Positions 54,294-63,460 of a stretch of DNA of 64,000 bases are shown one piece after another (within the stretch, counting starts at the first letter, position 1; every line of letters starts with the position of its first letter). Below the pieces are notes generated by a model. The model ran no database searches. It saw only the letters and a list, made by a program, of their open reading frames with translations, and had not been told where the DNA came from. Made by a program: the position numbers and the translations under genes. Origin of the DNA: Raineyella sp044508675. GTDB lineage: Bacteria; Actinomycetota; Actinomycetes; Propionibacteriales; Propionibacteriaceae. The stretch is from contig JBIQHF010000017.1 of the NCBI GenBank assembly GCA_044508675.1, positions 1-64,000 of the forward strand, in the 5' to 3' direction.

Positions 54294-55813
54294 TGTCCGA
54301 TTCACACCTGACCCCCACCGGCCCCTCCACCGAGACCAGCGGAGCCCCCACCGTCAGTGACGTCCACTCGCTGACCGTCGGTCCGGACGGCCCGATCGTC
54401 CTGCACGACGTCCATCTGGTCGAGTCCTTGGCCCACTTCAACCGGGAGCGTGTGCCGGAGCGCTCCCCGCACGCCAAGGGATCTGGCGCCTTCGGCGAGT
54501 TCGTCACCACCGAGGACGTGTCCGGGTACACCAAGGCGGCCCTGTTCCAGCCGGGGGTGCGGACCCGTATGCTGGTTCGCTTCTCCACCGTCGCCGGCGA
54601 ACAGGGCAGCCCGGACACCTGGCGTGACGTACGTGGCTTCTCGATGCGCTTCTACACCACCGAGGGCAACTTCGACATGGTCGGCAACAACACGCCCGTG
54701 TTCTTCGTCCGTGATGCCCTGAAGTTCCCCCAATTCATCCGCTCCCAGAAGCGTTTGCCCAGCAGTGGCCTGCGCTCCAACGAGATGCAGTGGGACTTCT
54801 GGACCCTGTCCCCCGAGTCCGCGCACCAGGTCGCCTACCTGATGGGTGACCGGGGCCTGCCGCGCTCGTGGCGGCACATGAACGGCTATTCCTCCCACAC
54901 CTACATGTGGGTCAATGCCGCCGGCGAGAAGTTCTGGGTCAAGTACCACTTCCACACCGACCAGGGCGTCCAGAACCTGACCAACGAGCAGGCCGCCGAA
55001 CTGGCCGGCACGGACGCCGACTACCACCGCCGCGACCTGCACGACGCCATCGAGCGGGGCGAGTTCCCGAGCTGGACCCTGTCGGTCCAGGTGATGCCGT
55101 ACGCCGAGGCGAAGGACTACCGGTTCAACCCGTTCGACCTGACCAAGACGTGGTCCCACAAGGACTACCCGCTGATCAAGGTCGGCACGATGACCCTGAA
55201 CGAGAACCCGTCCAACTTCTTCGCCCAGATCGAGCAGGCGGCGTTCGCCCCCTCGAACATCGTCCCCGGCACCGGCATCTCGCCGGACAAGATGCTGATG
55301 GCGCGCGTGTTCGCGTACGCCGACGCGCACCGGGCCCGGATCGGCACGAACTTCCACCAGCTGCCGGTCAACCAGCCGATCAACGGGTTGGGCAACATGT
55401 GGTTCGACCAGGGCAGCATGCAGTACGCGCACTACGGTGACGCCCCGGTCTACGCCCCGAACTCCAAGGGCCGCCTGTATGCCGATGTCGAGACCCAGGT
55501 CGACAACGGCTGGGAGAGCGATGGCACGCTGGTGCGCGCGGCCGCCACCCTGCACGCCGAGGACGACGACTTCGGCCAGGCCCACACCCTGGTCCGTGAC
55601 GTCTACGACGATGCCCAGCGCGCCCGTCTGGTGGAGACCGTTGCCGGGACGCTCGTCTCGGTGAACGAGCCGGTCCTGTCCCGGGTCTTCGAGTACTGGC
55701 GCAACATCGACGCCGAGGTCGGCGCCGCGATCGAGGAGGCCTACAAGAAGGGCCGGGCGGACCAGGAGCCCGGTGGCGACCCCATCGCCGAGGACCAGGT
55801 CCTGCGGGGCTGA
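54293..55813 (+). CDS. katA: monofunctional heme catalase
   Basis: Decomposes H2O2. It has AHFNRERVPERSPHAKGSGA with the distal histidine, LVRFSTVAGEQGSPDTWRD, VGNNTPVFFVRDALKFPQFI and the proximal tyrosine in RVFAYADAHRARIGTNFHQL. At 506 aa it is a small-subunit (clade 3-like) enzyme without the C-terminal flavodoxin-like domain. Two ATGs lie in tandem (54290 and 54293), and the second has better spacing to AGGAG. It overlaps the fur stop, so the two are co-translated. Confidence 0.96.
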   Translation: MSDSHLTPTGPSTETSGAPTVSDVHSLTVGPDGPIVLHDVHLVESLAHFNRERVPERSPHAKGSGAFGEFVTTEDVSGYTKAALFQPGVRTRMLVRFSTVAGEQGSPDTWRDVRGFSMRFYTTEGNFDMVGNNTPVFFVRDALKFPQFIRSQKRLPSSGLRSNEMQWDFWTLSPESAHQVAYLMGDRGLPRSWRHMNGYSSHTYMWVNAAGEKFWVKYHFHTDQGVQNLTNEQAAELAGTDADYHRRDLHDAIERGEFPSWTLSVQVMPYAEAKDYRFNPFDLTKTWSHKDYPLIKVGTMTLNENPSNFFAQIEQAAFAPSNIVPGTGISPDKMLMARVFAYADAHRARIGTNFHQLPVNQPINGLGNMWFDQGSMQYAHYGDAPVYAPNSKGRLYADVETQVDNGWESDGTLVRAAATLHAEDDDFGQAHTLVRDVYDDAQRARLVETVAGTLVSVNEPVLSRVFEYWRNIDAEVGAAIEEAYKKGRADQEPGGDPIAEDQVLRG

Positions 55814-55871
55814 CCACCGGCCAGACGCCGGTGTCCGCGTACGGCCACCGGTCCACCTGCCCAGACACCGA

Positions 55872-55905
55872 CGAGCCCGGTAGCCGGATCCGGCTACCGG
55901 GCTCG
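55872..55905. terminator. 34-bp perfect palindrome between katA and nusA
   Basis: The left half CGAGCCCGGTAGCCGGA (55872-55888) is exactly reverse-complemented at 55889-55905. It lies between convergent stops (katA 55813, nusA 55973) and must be a very stable bidirectional terminator. It would stop transcription from nusA running antisense through katA and fur. Confidence 0.85.
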
Positions 55906-55972
55906 CGCGCCGCGGGCTCCCCCGCTCTCGGACCACCCGTGGGGCTCGGCCCCGACGGCCTGGGCGTCCGAG

Positions 55973-56950
55973 TCAGCCCCGCGGGGCCTCGGTGTCGGAA
56001 TGGATATCGATCCGCCAGCCGGTGAGGCGGGCAGCGAGGCGGGCGTTCTGCCCCTCACGGCCGATGGCCAGCGACAGCTGGTAGTCGGGGACGACGACCC
56101 GAGCGGCCCGGGCGGAGGGATCGACCACGCGCACCGAGGTGACCTTCGCCGGGGAGAGGGCATTCCCGACGAACTCGGCCGGGTCCTCCGACCAGTCGAT
56201 GATGTCGATCTTCTCCTCGTTCAGCTCGTGCATCACCGCGCGGACGCGCTGGCCCATCGGGCCGATGCAGGCGCCCTTGGCCGAGACGTCGGGACGCTTC
56301 GAGATGACCGCGATCTTGGTACGGTGGCCGGCCTCGCGGGCGAGGGCCTTGATCTCCACCACCCCCTGCTCGATCTCCGGAACCTCCCGCTCGAACAGCT
56401 TCTGCACCAGCTGCGGGTGCGTACGGGACACCACCACCTGCGGACCGTGCAGCTCCTTGCGTACCGCCACCACGTAGACCCGCAGGCGGGTGCCGTGCGT
56501 GTACTCCTCGCCCGGGACCTGCTCGGCCGGCGGCATGATCGCCTCGATGTCGCCCAGGTCGACCCGGACCACACGGTTGTCGCGGTCCTGCTGGACCGTA
56601 CCCATCACCACGTCCCCCTCGATCGCGGAGAAGGTGCCGTACTTCTTCTCGTCCTCGGCGTCGCGGATCCGCTGGAAGATCACCTGGCGTGCCGTTGCCG
56701 CGGCGATCCGGCCGAAGCCGTCCGGGGTGTCGTCGTACTCGCCGATGACGGTGCCGGCCTCGTCCTTCTCCGGGGCGAGCACCGCAACCTTGCCCGACTT
56801 GCGGTCGAGCTTGACCCGGGCACCCGGGACCGGGTCTTCGGTCTTGTGGTAGGCCGTGAGCAGCGCCTCCTCGAGGGCGGCGACGAGCACCTCCAGCGAG
56901 ATCTCCTTGTCCCGCTCGATCGCTCGCAGTGCGGCCATGTCGACGTCCAT
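55973..56950 (-). CDS. nusA: transcription termination/antitermination protein NusA
   Basis: Binds RNA polymerase and nascent RNA. The N-terminal domain has MDVDMAALRAIERDKEIS and AYHKTEDPVPGARV. The S1 domain covers about 100-180 (EGDVVMGTVQQDRDNRVVR), then KH1 (ARRAVISKRP-like region with GACIGPMGQRVRAVMHEL) and KH2 (LAIGREGQNARLAARLTGW). At 325 aa it lacks the C-terminal acidic repeats, as in other actinobacteria. It starts 2 bp after rimP. ylxR does not follow. Confidence 0.96.
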   Translation of the reverse strand: MDVDMAALRAIERDKEISLEVLVAALEEALLTAYHKTEDPVPGARVKLDRKSGKVAVLAPEKDEAGTVIGEYDDTPDGFGRIAAATARQVIFQRIRDAEDEKKYGTFSAIEGDVVMGTVQQDRDNRVVRVDLGDIEAIMPPAEQVPGEEYTHGTRLRVYVVAVRKELHGPQVVVSRTHPQLVQKLFEREVPEIEQGVVEIKALAREAGHRTKIAVISKRPDVSAKGACIGPMGQRVRAVMHELNEEKIDIIDWSEDPAEFVGNALSPAKVTSVRVVDPSARAARVVVPDYQLSLAIGREGQNARLAARLTGWRIDIHSDTEAPRG

Positions 56951-56952
56951 GA

Positions 56953-57459
56953 TCAGCTCTCTTCCTCGTCCTGGCGCTTCATCTCGACTTGGATGCGTGC
57001 CTTGGTGATGTCGGGGTACTCGCAGCGCCGCTCGACGGCCTTGCCCTTGCCGGGGCGCGGATCCTCCGGCTCGATGACCAGGTCCACCCCGTCCTCGTCG
57101 CTGCCGACGATCCGGGCGAGGAAGGTCTCACCACCGCTGGTGGTGACCTTCACCAGCCGGCCCTGGTTGCGCCTCCAATGGCGCGGCGCGGTGAGGGGGC
57201 GGTTGACGCCGCGCGAGGACACCTCGAGCGTGTAGGCGGTGGCACCGGTGGCGTCGGAGGCGTCCAGGGCCTCCGACAGCTCACGGGAAGCCACAGCGAT
57301 GTCGTCGATGAGCGGGCCGCGTCCCTCGGGGCCGTCCCCGTCCACGGTGACCCGCAGGATCGTACGATTGCCGCCGGGGATGATCTCCAGCACGTCGAGC
57401 TCCAGCTCATGGCCCGCGAGGACGGGAGCGATGATCTCGACCAGTCGCTGTTCGTTCAT
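56953..57459 (-). CDS. rimP: ribosome maturation factor RimP
   Basis: A 30S assembly factor of 168 aa: GHELELDVLEIIPGGNRTIL and TAYTLEVSSRGVNRPLTAPR are the family core, followed by an SH3-like domain and a charged tail. The ATG has CGAGGAGTCCCC upstream. It starts the rimP-nusA unit; a divergent lipoprotein gene lies 244 bp away. A GC-rich spacer with an ATGCTGGC/GCCAGCAT inverted repeat (57638-57680) lies between. Confidence 0.94.
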   Translation of the reverse strand: MNEQRLVEIIAPVLAGHELELDVLEIIPGGNRTILRVTVDGDGPEGRGPLIDDIAVASRELSEALDASDATGATAYTLEVSSRGVNRPLTAPRHWRRNQGRLVKVTTSGGETFLARIVGSDEDGVDLVIEPEDPRPGKGKAVERRCEYPDITKARIQVEMKRQDEEES

Positions 57460-57690
57460 GGGGACTCCTCGATCCGATTGTGTGTTTCCAGTTGTGTGAT
57501 GTCGTTGTGGTTCCGGTGGTCCGCAATGCCGTCACCTGACGACGTACCCGCTGTGGTGGGACGCCGGGGTGTGGCGCCGTGGTGGGGCACCGGGCCGGGG
57601 GCAGGTGTTCGGGCGCCGGCCTTCCGGCAGGCAGGACATGCTGGCTCGCCACCGGCCGCCTGACCCGTGCAGGCCAGCATACCGGTGCGA

Positions 57691-57696
57691 TAGCGT
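57691..57696 (+). promoter_or_regulatory. -10 element of the DUF4439 lipoprotein gene
   Basis: TAGCGT followed by 7 nt and GTG 57704, implying a leaderless mRNA. It also supports this GTG over longer upstream frames. Confidence 0.45.
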
Positions 57697-57703
57697 TTCC
57701 CCC

Positions 57704-58591
57704 GTGCTGACTCGTCGAGGACTCCTGACCGCCGCCGTCCTCGGCGCCCTTACCACCTCCGGCTGCGTGCGCCGCGACCCCACGGTCGCCCCGCGGCCGT
57801 CGGCGGTTCCCTTGACGCCGGACACCACCCCCGCTCCCCTCGACCTGGCCCACCACGCGGCCCTGCAGGCAGCACTGGCCGCTGCGGCGCAGGCCGGCCG
57901 CTCGGACACCGAGCGGCTGGGGGCATTCCGGCAACGGGCCGCACGCGACCTCGCCGCCCAGGCCGAACTGTTCGCGGCCGGGGTGAGCGCACCGGCCGCC
58001 GCCGGGGACTTCTCCGCCGCCTGCCGGGCAGCCGCCGCAGACCACCTCGACGCGGAGGCTACCGGGACCACCGCTGCCCGACTGGCCTCGGCCGGGGCGT
58101 ACGCCGCCGCGGTCGGCTCCCTGGCCGGGGCGGCCACACCCCACCTGCCCACCGAGGCCCCCTCGGCGGACGAGCTGCCGGTGACCGGGGATGCGGTGGC
58201 GATGACCGGGCTGCTGCTCCAGCTGCACGTGGCGGTGTTCACCCTCGAGACCGCGCTGCCGCTGCTGTCGGGGGAGGACGAGGCCTGGGCGCGTACGACC
58301 CTGGAGGGCCAGGTCGCGGCCCGCACCGCGCTGGAGTCGGAGCTGGCGGGCCGATCGCTGACCGTTCCGCCTCCCGAGGTGGCGTACGACGTCGGCCGGC
58401 CCACCGAGGCGAGCGAAGCCCTCGCTCTGGTCGCGAGTGTCGAGCAGGCGGTCCTGCCGCAGGCCTGCCTGCTGGTTCGCGCAGCCGAGGAGCCGGCGCT
58501 GCGTCGACTGGGCGGCTCGGTGCTGCACGACGCGACGATCGCCGTCGCCCGCGCCGGTGGCGCCCTCGCGGCCTGGCCCGGCTGGAGCTGA
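57704..58591 (+). CDS. lipoprotein with ferritin-like DUF4439 domain
   Basis: A signal peptide with twin arginine (LTRRGLLTAAVLGALTTSGC) contains the lipobox TSGC, so it may be exported by Tat and lipid-anchored. The 250-residue mature part is Ala-rich, all-helical and ends in WPGWS, matching the DUF4439 ferritin-like domain seen between rimP and proS in mycobacteria (near Rv2844). No clear di-iron motif is visible. At 295 aa it is normal. Confidence 0.85.
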   Translation: MLTRRGLLTAAVLGALTTSGCVRRDPTVAPRPSAVPLTPDTTPAPLDLAHHAALQAALAAAAQAGRSDTERLGAFRQRAARDLAAQAELFAAGVSAPAAAGDFSAACRAAAADHLDAEATGTTAARLASAGAYAAAVGSLAGAATPHLPTEAPSADELPVTGDAVAMTGLLLQLHVAVFTLETALPLLSGEDEAWARTTLEGQVAARTALESELAGRSLTVPPPEVAYDVGRPTEASEALALVASVEQAVLPQACLLVRAAEEPALRRLGGSVLHDATIAVARAGGALAAWPGWS

Positions 58592-58615
58592 CCGGCTCCC
58601 CGGCTCGGCAGGTCG

Positions 58616-59410
58616 TCAACCCAGCAGTTGGCGCACCATGTCGTACGACAGCCGGATAATCAACCCGGCGACCACCAGCAACAGCACCTTGCGGACGAAG
58701 GCATTGCCGTGCCTGAGCGCGGCCCGGGCACCGATCAGCCCGCCGGTGATGTTCGCCGCCGCCATCATCAGGCCCAGCGGCCAGTTGATGTGCCCGGCCA
58801 GGGTGAGGATCGCGGCGACATTGGTCGTCATGTTCGCCAGCTTGGCGCGTGCGGAGGCCTCCAGGAACCCGTAGCCCAGCACCCCGACGATCAGGATGAC
58901 GAAGAACGTGCCGGTGCCCGGGCCGAGGAACCCGTCGTACACCCCGACACCGAGCCCGATCGCGCCGGAGCGTACGGCGAGCCCCCCGCCTTGGGCACGG
59001 ACGTGGGTCTCGAGGCCGAATTTGGGCCGTCGCCACAGGAAGCCCCCGACCACCACCAGAGCGACCAGCACGACGGGGGTGAACCACTCCTTGGGGAGGA
59101 AGGTGACCATCCGGGCGCCGAGGGCCGAGCCGATCGCCGCCCCTGCCATCAGGGGCAGCGCATCGCGCCAGGTGATCCTGATCCGGCGCAGGTAGGTGAC
59201 GGTGGCACTGGTGGTGCCGGCGAACGAGGAGATCTTGTTCGTGCCCGAAATGGTCGCGACCGGGGTGTCGGCCGGCAGTGCCAGCAACAGGGCCGGCAGC
59301 TGGATCAGGCCTCCCCCACCGACAACGGCATCGACCCAGCCCGCGACGAAGGCGACGGCGACGAGCCCGACCACCACCCAGATCGACAGGTCACCCAGCA
59401 CATCCGTCAC
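58616..59410 (-). CDS. TauE/SafE (TSUP) family membrane transporter
   Basis: A 264-aa protein with about eight membrane segments and the TSUP motif FVAGWVDAVVGGGGLIQLPA near the N-terminus. The second half repeats the pattern with GLGVGVYDGFLGPGTGTFF. Members export sulfite, sulfoacetate or other anions; the substrate is unknown. The GTG at 59410 is preferred, since the longer frame reads into the proS end. It lies 28 bp after proS and is probably co-transcribed. Confidence 0.9.
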   Translation of the reverse strand: MTDVLGDLSIWVVVGLVAVAFVAGWVDAVVGGGGLIQLPALLLALPADTPVATISGTNKISSFAGTTSATVTYLRRIRITWRDALPLMAGAAIGSALGARMVTFLPKEWFTPVVLVALVVVGGFLWRRPKFGLETHVRAQGGGLAVRSGAIGLGVGVYDGFLGPGTGTFFVILIVGVLGYGFLEASARAKLANMTTNVAAILTLAGHINWPLGLMMAAANITGGLIGARAALRHGNAFVRKVLLLVVAGLIIRLSYDMVRQLLG

Positions 59411-59438
59411 ACCGCCGATTGTGCACCGCCGCGAGCCC

Positions 59439-61196
59439 TCAGCCGCGGACTTCCGCGAGGATCCGGTCGAGTGCCTCCGCGACCGGCACCTGCTCGGAGG
59501 TGCCCAGCGCCCGGTCACGCACCTCGACCACGCCGTCGGCCAGACCGCGTCCGACCACGACGGTGGTCGGCATCCCGAGCAGCTCGGCGTCGGCGAACTT
59601 CACCCCCGGCGAGGCCTTCCGGTCGTCGTACAGCACCGCGACGCCGGCCCGGTCCAGCTCGGCGGCCAGCCGGGCCGCGTACTCCCCGACCTCGGCACCC
59701 TTGCCGGTCGCGACCACCTGCACGTCGAACGGGGCCAGGGCCCGCGGCCAGCGCAGGCCCTTGTCGTCGCAGGTGGTCTCGGCCACCGCGGCGACCGCCC
59801 GCGACACACCGATCCCGTAGGAGCCCATCGTGACGGTGACCTGCTTGCCGTTCTGGTCGAGCACCTTCAGGCCGAGCGCCTCGGCGTACTTGCGGCCCAA
59901 CTGGAAGATGTGCCCCATCTCGATGCCCCGGGCCAGCTCCAGCGGCCCACTGCCATCCGGCGAGGGATCACCCACCCGGATCTCGGCGACGTCAACGACA
60001 CCATCGGGGGTGAAGTCGCGACCACAGACCAGGTCGAACACGTGCTGCTGGTCGGTGTCGGCGCCGGTGATCCAGCGGGTGCCCTCGACCACGCGGGGGT
60101 CGACGAGGTACCTGATGCCCGAGGTGTTCTTCTCCCCCAGCACGCCCGGACCGATGTAGCCCTTGACCAGGCTGGGGTACTTCGCGAAGTCCTCGTCGGC
60201 GAAGGGCACCGCGATGGCCGGCTCGAGCAGCGCCTCCAGGCGCTTCTCGTCCACCTCGCGGTCGCCGGGCAGGCCGATCGCCAGCGGCTCCCGCGTCCCG
60301 TCGGGCTGCTCGACCATGAACACGACGTTCTTCAGCGTGTCGGAGCCGTCCCAGGACCGGTCGGCGCGGGGGTGTCGGTCGTTGGCGACCTGCAGCAGTG
60401 CCTCGATCGTGCTCGAGTCCGGGGTGTCCTCCACGTGCGCGGCGGGCGCGTCGTCGTACGCCAGCGGCTCGGGTGCCCCGATCCGCACCGCTTCGACGTT
60501 CGCGGCGTAGCCGCCCGGGGACCGCACGAAGGTGTCCTCGCCGTTCTCGGCGACGGCCAGGAACTCCTCGGAGGCCGAGCCGCCCATCGCGCCGGACATC
60601 GCCCGCACGATCACGTAGTCCAGCCCGAGCCGGTCGAAGATCCGGATGTACGCCTCGCGGTGCCTGTCGTACGCGGCCTGGAGGCCGGCGTCGTCGATGT
60701 CGAAGGAGTAGGAGTCCTTCATCACGAACTCGCGGCCGCGCAGCAGTCCGGCGCGCGGGCGGGCCTCGTCGCGGTACTTGGTCTGGATCTGGAACAGCAC
60801 CAGGGGCAGGTCCTTGTACGAGGAGTACAGGTCCTTCACCAGCAGGGTGAACATCTCCTCGTGGGTCGGGCCCAGGAGCATGTCGTTGCCCTTGCGGTCC
60901 TGGAGCCGGAACAGGTTGGGGCCGTACTCGACCCAGCGGTTCGTCGCCTCGTAGGGCTCGCGCGGCAGCAGCGCCGGGAAGTGGACCTCCTGGCCGCCGA
61001 TCGCAGCCATCTCCTCGCGAACGATGTCCTCGACCTTGTGCAGCACCCGCAGGCCCAGCGGCAGCCACGTGTAGATCCCTGGTGCCGCTCGACGGATGTA
61101 GCCCGCGCGGACCAGCCAGCGGTGGCTGGGGACCTCGGCGTCAGCCGGGTCCTCGCGCAGGGTCCGAACGAACAACTCCGACATCTTCGTGATCAC
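59439..61196 (-). CDS. proS: prolyl-tRNA synthetase
   Basis: A class II synthetase of the long bacterial type with an editing insertion. Motif 1 region PGIYTWLPLGLRVLHKVEDI, motif 2 TKYRDEARPRAGLLRGREF, an editing (YbaK-like) insertion at about 230-400, motif 3 GSYGIGVSRAVAAVAE and an anticodon-binding C-terminus are visible. At 585 aa it is normal. The initiator may be GTG 61196 or the ATG four codons later (MSELFVRTL). Confidence 0.96.
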   Translation of the reverse strand: MITKMSELFVRTLREDPADAEVPSHRWLVRAGYIRRAAPGIYTWLPLGLRVLHKVEDIVREEMAAIGGQEVHFPALLPREPYEATNRWVEYGPNLFRLQDRKGNDMLLGPTHEEMFTLLVKDLYSSYKDLPLVLFQIQTKYRDEARPRAGLLRGREFVMKDSYSFDIDDAGLQAAYDRHREAYIRIFDRLGLDYVIVRAMSGAMGGSASEEFLAVAENGEDTFVRSPGGYAANVEAVRIGAPEPLAYDDAPAAHVEDTPDSSTIEALLQVANDRHPRADRSWDGSDTLKNVVFMVEQPDGTREPLAIGLPGDREVDEKRLEALLEPAIAVPFADEDFAKYPSLVKGYIGPGVLGEKNTSGIRYLVDPRVVEGTRWITGADTDQQHVFDLVCGRDFTPDGVVDVAEIRVGDPSPDGSGPLELARGIEMGHIFQLGRKYAEALGLKVLDQNGKQVTVTMGSYGIGVSRAVAAVAETTCDDKGLRWPRALAPFDVQVVATGKGAEVGEYAARLAAELDRAGVAVLYDDRKASPGVKFADAELLGMPTTVVVGRGLADGVVEVRDRALGTSEQVPVAEALDRILAEVRG

Positions 61197-61353
61197 AAGG
61201 CGCTCCCAGAGGTCGTGGCGAGGGTGACTCTACATCCTGCCAGACAGCGGCCCGTGCCCTGACCGCGCCGGCAGCACCCCGGACCCGCTGGCGGGAGATC
61301 CCAACGGCGCGACGCTCCGGCGCCGGCGGCCCGAACCGTCCCACCGGGCCGGG

Positions 61354-62535
61354 TCAGCCGACAGTGACCCCGCCGACGCCCAGGGAGCCGACGGCCGCCA
61401 TGGTCCGGTCGCGGGCCGTCTCCAGCCGGCCGCGGTCCACCCCGGACGGCATCTCGGCCGACCCGTCGAGTGCCGCGGTGACGTGCACCAGCCGGACCGG
61501 CGACCCGGGGGCCCAGCGGGTCACCAGGGTGGGGATCGCCTCCGCCTCGGTCACCTCGAACCGGCCGGGCTCGACCTCCTCGAAGGTGAAGCGAGAGGTG
61601 ATGCCCTCGAACGTCTCGGGCTGGCTGGGCATCTGCTGGGCGATCTGGTTTCCCAGGCCGTACACCACCCACGTGTCGCCGATCCGGGTCCAGGGTTGCA
61701 CGGTGTGCGCGTGGTGCCCGTAGACCAGGTCGATCTCGCCGGACTCGGCCAGGACGGTGGCGTTCGCCACCTGGGCCTCGGTCGGTGGGGTGGTGTATTC
61801 GGCGCCGTCGTGCAGCGCAGCGAGGATGACCTCGGCACCGGCCGCCCGGGCCTGCTTGGCCTTGGCGATCATCGCGTCGGTGTCGATCTGGTCGACCGCC
61901 CACGGCTGGTCGGCAGGCAACTGGTAGCCGTTGAGACCGTACGCCGCGGCGATCACCGCCACCCGGACCCCGTCCTCGGTGGTGTGGATCGCCGGGGTCC
62001 TGGCGGCCTCCTCGGTGACGTACGCGCCGGTGGTCAGGATCCCCGCCTCGCTGAAGGCGTCGACCGTCGCGGCAATGCCGGCGGTGCCCTGATCGAGGCT
62101 GTGGTTGCTCGCGATGGTGCAGACGTCGTAGCCGGCCGCGGCAGCACCGGCGGCGACCTGCGGCGGAGCCGCGAAGGACGGGTAGTTGTGGTAGGGGCCA
62201 CCTGCCCGGGCGAGCGGGACCTCCTCGTTGCAGATCGCCAGGTCGGCCCCGCCGATCACCTCGGCCATGGATCCGAACATCGGCCCGAAGTCGTAGTCGT
62301 CGGCGCCGGTCATCCCCGCCTGGCGGGCGTCGGCCTGGGCCGACATCCAGGTGGTGTTGTGCCACAGCAGGTCGCCGCCCATCACCACGCTCAGCGTCCG
62401 CGGCGGCGCAGTGGTCTCCGGTGAGGGGGTGGGGGTCGATGTCGGCGCACCCTGCCCCGGGGCACAGCCCGCGGTCAGACCTACTGCCAGCACTGCGCCC
62501 ACGATCGCCGCCGCCAGGCGATTCCTCGGATTCAC
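61354..62535 (-). CDS. CapA family (PGA-capsule-like) lipoprotein
   Basis: A metallophosphatase-like fold (PGA_cap). The signal peptide has lipobox TAGC, followed by a Thr/Pro/Ser-rich linker. The domain has MGGDLLWHNTTWMSAQAD, ADLAICNEEVPLA, TIASNHSLDQGTAGIAATVD and LVYGHHAHTVQPW. Members are related to poly-gamma-glutamate capsule synthesis proteins, but no cap operon is nearby, so capsule formation is not implied. The GTG at 62535 has GGGAGGAC upstream. It is 393 aa. Confidence 0.9.
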   Translation of the reverse strand: MNPRNRLAAAIVGAVLAVGLTAGCAPGQGAPTSTPTPSPETTAPPRTLSVVMGGDLLWHNTTWMSAQADARQAGMTGADDYDFGPMFGSMAEVIGGADLAICNEEVPLARAGGPYHNYPSFAAPPQVAAGAAAAGYDVCTIASNHSLDQGTAGIAATVDAFSEAGILTTGAYVTEEAARTPAIHTTEDGVRVAVIAAAYGLNGYQLPADQPWAVDQIDTDAMIAKAKQARAAGAEVILAALHDGAEYTTPPTEAQVANATVLAESGEIDLVYGHHAHTVQPWTRIGDTWVVYGLGNQIAQQMPSQPETFEGITSRFTFEEVEPGRFEVTEAEAIPTLVTRWAPGSPVRLVHVTAALDGSAEMPSGVDRGRLETARDRTMAAVGSLGVGGVTVG

Positions 62536-62577
62536 GACTGTCCTCCCCCGGAGCCCGGCGGACCCCACGCTGGGAGG

Positions 62578-63444
62578 CTAGTACAGGATGGTGGCGAAAT
62601 CACCCACGTGGCGCATCCCGACCCGGTGGTACGTGGCCAGCGCCGGGGCGTTGAAGTCGTTGACGTAGAGGGTGACGATCGGCCAGCGCTGGCGGGCCTG
62701 GCGGATCACCTCGGCCATCGCGGGAACGGCGATCCCCCGGCCCCGGTGGGCCGGGTCGACCCACACCCCCTGGATCTGGCACATCTGGGCCGTCGCCGAC
62801 CCGATGTCGGCCTTGAACAGCACCGTGCCCTTGTCGAAGATCGCGTAGGAGCGCCCCTGCTGGATCAGCGAGCGGATGTAGACCCGGTAGGACGCGTCCG
62901 AGCCATGGATGGCCGGGGACTGGCCGACCTCCTCGGTGTACATCGCCACCGCCGCGTCGGCGTACGCGTCCCACTGACGCAGCGTGACCCGCTGGACGCG
63001 CGGGTCGGCGGGAACGGGCGGATCGTCGTCGATCAGCATCACCGGCTGGCGGGCCCGGACCTCCCGCGAGTCGGCCCACGGGCCTCCCCAGCGGCGGACC
63101 AGCTCGGAGTAGAGGCCCAGCGCTGCCTCGGCCGGCCCGATGATCGAGGAGGCGAACCGCTGGTACCCCGCGAAGGCAGCGAAGGCGGAGCAGGCGCGCC
63201 CATCGGCGTTGATCGGCACCATGTTGGAGCCGGCGTGCAGCATCGCCAGCAGCCGGCCGTTCTCCTCATAGCCCCAGACCGGGCAGCCGAGGGTGACCCG
63301 GTCCAGACCGCCGGTGCGGATCCGTGAACTGACGTACAGGTTGTCGACCGGGGCCCGCGCCAGCAGTTCCAGGGCACGTGGCAGGTCCTCGGCACCCAGC
63401 GTACGGACGCCGAAGCCGGTCGAGGATCGCGGGGGGGCCGACAT
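62578..63444 (-). CDS. DUF4081-GNAT family N-acetyltransferase
   Basis: A 288-aa protein with an N-terminal DUF4081 half (RALELLARAPVDNLYVSSRI, then GYEENGRLLAMLHAGSNMVP) and a C-terminal GNAT half with IQGVWVDPAHRGRGIAVPAM and LYVNDFNAPALATYHRVGM. It is the counterpart of Rv2867c, which also follows ispG in M. tuberculosis. The substrate is unknown. It starts 16 bp after ispG ends. Confidence 0.92.
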   Translation of the reverse strand: MSAPPRSSTGFGVRTLGAEDLPRALELLARAPVDNLYVSSRIRTGGLDRVTLGCPVWGYEENGRLLAMLHAGSNMVPINADGRACSAFAAFAGYQRFASSIIGPAEAALGLYSELVRRWGGPWADSREVRARQPVMLIDDDPPVPADPRVQRVTLRQWDAYADAAVAMYTEEVGQSPAIHGSDASYRVYIRSLIQQGRSYAIFDKGTVLFKADIGSATAQMCQIQGVWVDPAHRGRGIAVPAMAEVIRQARQRWPIVTLYVNDFNAPALATYHRVGMRHVGDFATILY

Positions 63445-63460
63445 GGTGGATCGCTTCCTG

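Noticed and set aside
61354..62535. Calling the CapA-like lipoprotein a capsule synthesis gene
   Set aside because: No capB or capC partner is nearby; CapA-like domains are common in non-capsulated actinobacteria.
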